From Planctomycetota bacterium (GTDB lineage Bacteria > Planctomycetota > UBA1135 > JALUZX01), in contig JALUZX010000818.1 in the NCBI GenBank assembly GCA_027011425.1, forward strand, positions 1-5,358: a DNA stretch of 5,358 nt. The letters run 5' to 3'. Every line of letters starts with the position of its first letter. The first letter of the stretch is position 1. The notes below the pieces were generated by a model that was not told the origin of the DNA, did not search any database, and saw only the letters and a program-made list of their open reading frames with translations. Below are positions 4,541 through 5,358 of this stretch, in pieces. The position numbers and the translations under genes are program-made.

Positions 4541-5358
4541 CTAGAAGAGGCGTTTTTCATAGTCCACGGCGAGTTTCCGCATGTTCTTCATGCCCCGGAC
4601 CGTGACGTGGCGTTCGTCCAGGTAGTCCAGGATGGCCAAGGCGTATTTTCGGGTGGAGCCGATCTCGTGCTTGAACTTCGAGGAATCCAGGAAACCCTTT
4701 TCCTGGATGACCCGGACCGCCTTGGCCTGGGCCTCCCGCAGGGCCTCTGGGGTGAGGATCACGTTTTTCGTGAGCCGCACCAGTTCCTTCCCGTGGACCA
4801 GGGCCTCCAGGATGGGGGCCGTCCTGGAAGGGGGCACCCCCAGGAGTTCGGGGAGTTCCTCGGGCCTGGGGGTCTGGAAGGGCTTTTCCCTGTAAAGGGC
4901 CAGGATCCTCTCCCGGAGTTCCCTCTCCTCGGGCGGCAAGGCCCCAAGAGCCTTCTGGAAGACCACCTTCCCTCCCTGGAACCGGGCCAGACCCTCTTTT
5001 TCCAGCAGTTCCATGAGTCTTTTCTGGAGGGCCGGCCGCCAGGGAAACCCCTGGAAGAGGGCGGCCTGCTCGCCGCTCAAGGCGCCTTTTTCCTCCTGGA
5101 GCCGCTCCAGGCGCTTCACCAGGCGCTCCCGGCAGGCCTCGAAGCCCCGGGCGTGGAGAAAGGCCTTCCCCTCCAGGTCCAGGACCTTTCCCGCCTCCAC
5201 CAGGGGGCGGAGGGCCTCACGAGTGACCCCGGGCGGAAAGAGGGACTTCCGGGAAAGCTCTTCCAGGGTGAGGGCCCTCTCCCCGGCCTGGAGGAGTTCC
5301 CACTCCACCCGCCGGGAGATCCCTTCCGGGGAGAAGGGATCTCCCGGCGGGTGGAGTG
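4541..5358 (-). CDS. selB: Selenocysteine-specific elongation factor, C-terminal winged-helix part (partial)
   Basis: SelB delivers selenocysteinyl-tRNA to UGA codons by binding GTP, the tRNA and the mRNA SECIS hairpin. Only the C-terminal portion is here: about 255 residues from the GTG at 5308 to TAG at 4541, with the frame still open to the window edge. The GTP-binding domains should lie beyond it, since SelB is usually about 600 residues or more. Successive winged-helix units can be made out at roughly 1-55, 60-125, 130-190 and 191-255, counting from that GTG. The clearest signature is the last wing, with FKHEIGSTRKYALAILDYLD (212-231) followed by VTVRGMKNMRKL (235-246), which resembles the SECIS-binding end of SelB. 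The GTG is unlikely to be the true start. Bases 5333-5358 mirror 5301-5326 exactly, so codons beyond about 5332 may not be genuine selB sequence. Confidence 0.88.
   Translation of the reverse strand, partial: LHPPGDPFSPEGISRRVEWELLQAGERALTLEELSRKSLFPPGVTREALRPLVEAGKVLDLEGKAFLHARGFEACRERLVKRLERLQEEKGALSGEQAALFQGFPWRPALQKRLMELLEKEGLARFQGGKVVFQKALGALPPEERELRERILALYREKPFQTPRPEELPELLGVPPSRTAPILEALVHGKELVRLTKNVILTPEALREAQAKAVRVIQEKGFLDSSKFKHEIGSTRKYALAILDYLDERHVTVRGMKNMRKLAVDYEKRLF
5301..5358. repeat. Perfect inverted repeat, 26-bp arms, at the window end
   Basis: The arm 5301-5326 is the exact reverse complement of 5333-5358, separated by the six bases CGGGGA. All 26 pairs match with no mismatch, and the symmetry runs to the last base of the window, so its full length is unknown. 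It lies inside the SelB frame, where a long perfect palindrome is not expected. A fold-back assembly or amplification artefact at a contig end is the simplest reading; a genuine inverted duplication is the alternative. Confidence 0.95.

Overview
The window is a GC-rich bacterial segment (about 65-70% G+C in hand-counted blocks of the glycerol kinase gene). Every recognisable gene lies on the minus strand, so transcription runs from high to low coordinates. The gene set is a SelB selenocysteine elongation factor fragment, a membrane-bound NapH-like iron-sulfur protein and a glycerol kinase. This suggests a Gram-negative-type, probably anaerobic or facultative bacterium that makes selenoproteins. 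I cannot assign a phylum from the sequence alone.

Layout in order of transcription. (1) 5358-4541: the C-terminal winged-helix half of SelB, running off the window edge. The last 58 bases form a perfect 26-bp-arm inverted repeat, which may be a fold-back artefact. (2) 4540-4329: an intergenic stretch with two adjacent GC-rich hairpins just after selB (a possible terminator) and a strong ribosome binding site before the next gene. (3) 4328-2104, extending into glpK: a tightly packed run of an 88-residue single-pass membrane protein of unknown function, a polytopic 4Fe-4S protein, a small nucleotidyltransferase substrate-binding (HI0074/HepT-like) protein, a CPBP-family membrane protein, and glycerol kinase (2104-578). 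Spacings are 46 nt, a 35-nt overlap, a 4-nt ATGA overlap and 15 nt, so one transcript is likely. (4) 541-1: three near-identical tandem copies of a ~190-bp unit. Each copy is a 153-bp core bounded by an 18/20 inverted repeat and holding two further perfect hairpins.

The clear functions are glycerol to glycerol-3-phosphate (GlpK), membrane electron transfer (the Fe-S protein, probably with its small membrane neighbour) and UGA-selenocysteine decoding (SelB). They do not form one obvious pathway. The HI0074-like gene is about 54% G+C, lacks a nucleotidyltransferase partner and looks inserted into the operon. The CPBP protein has lost the usual catalytic Glu-Glu pair. The least explained part of the window is the structured tandem repeat array downstream of glpK. 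Because the window starts inside this array and ends in a palindrome, it may be a whole short contig whose two ends are assembly break points.
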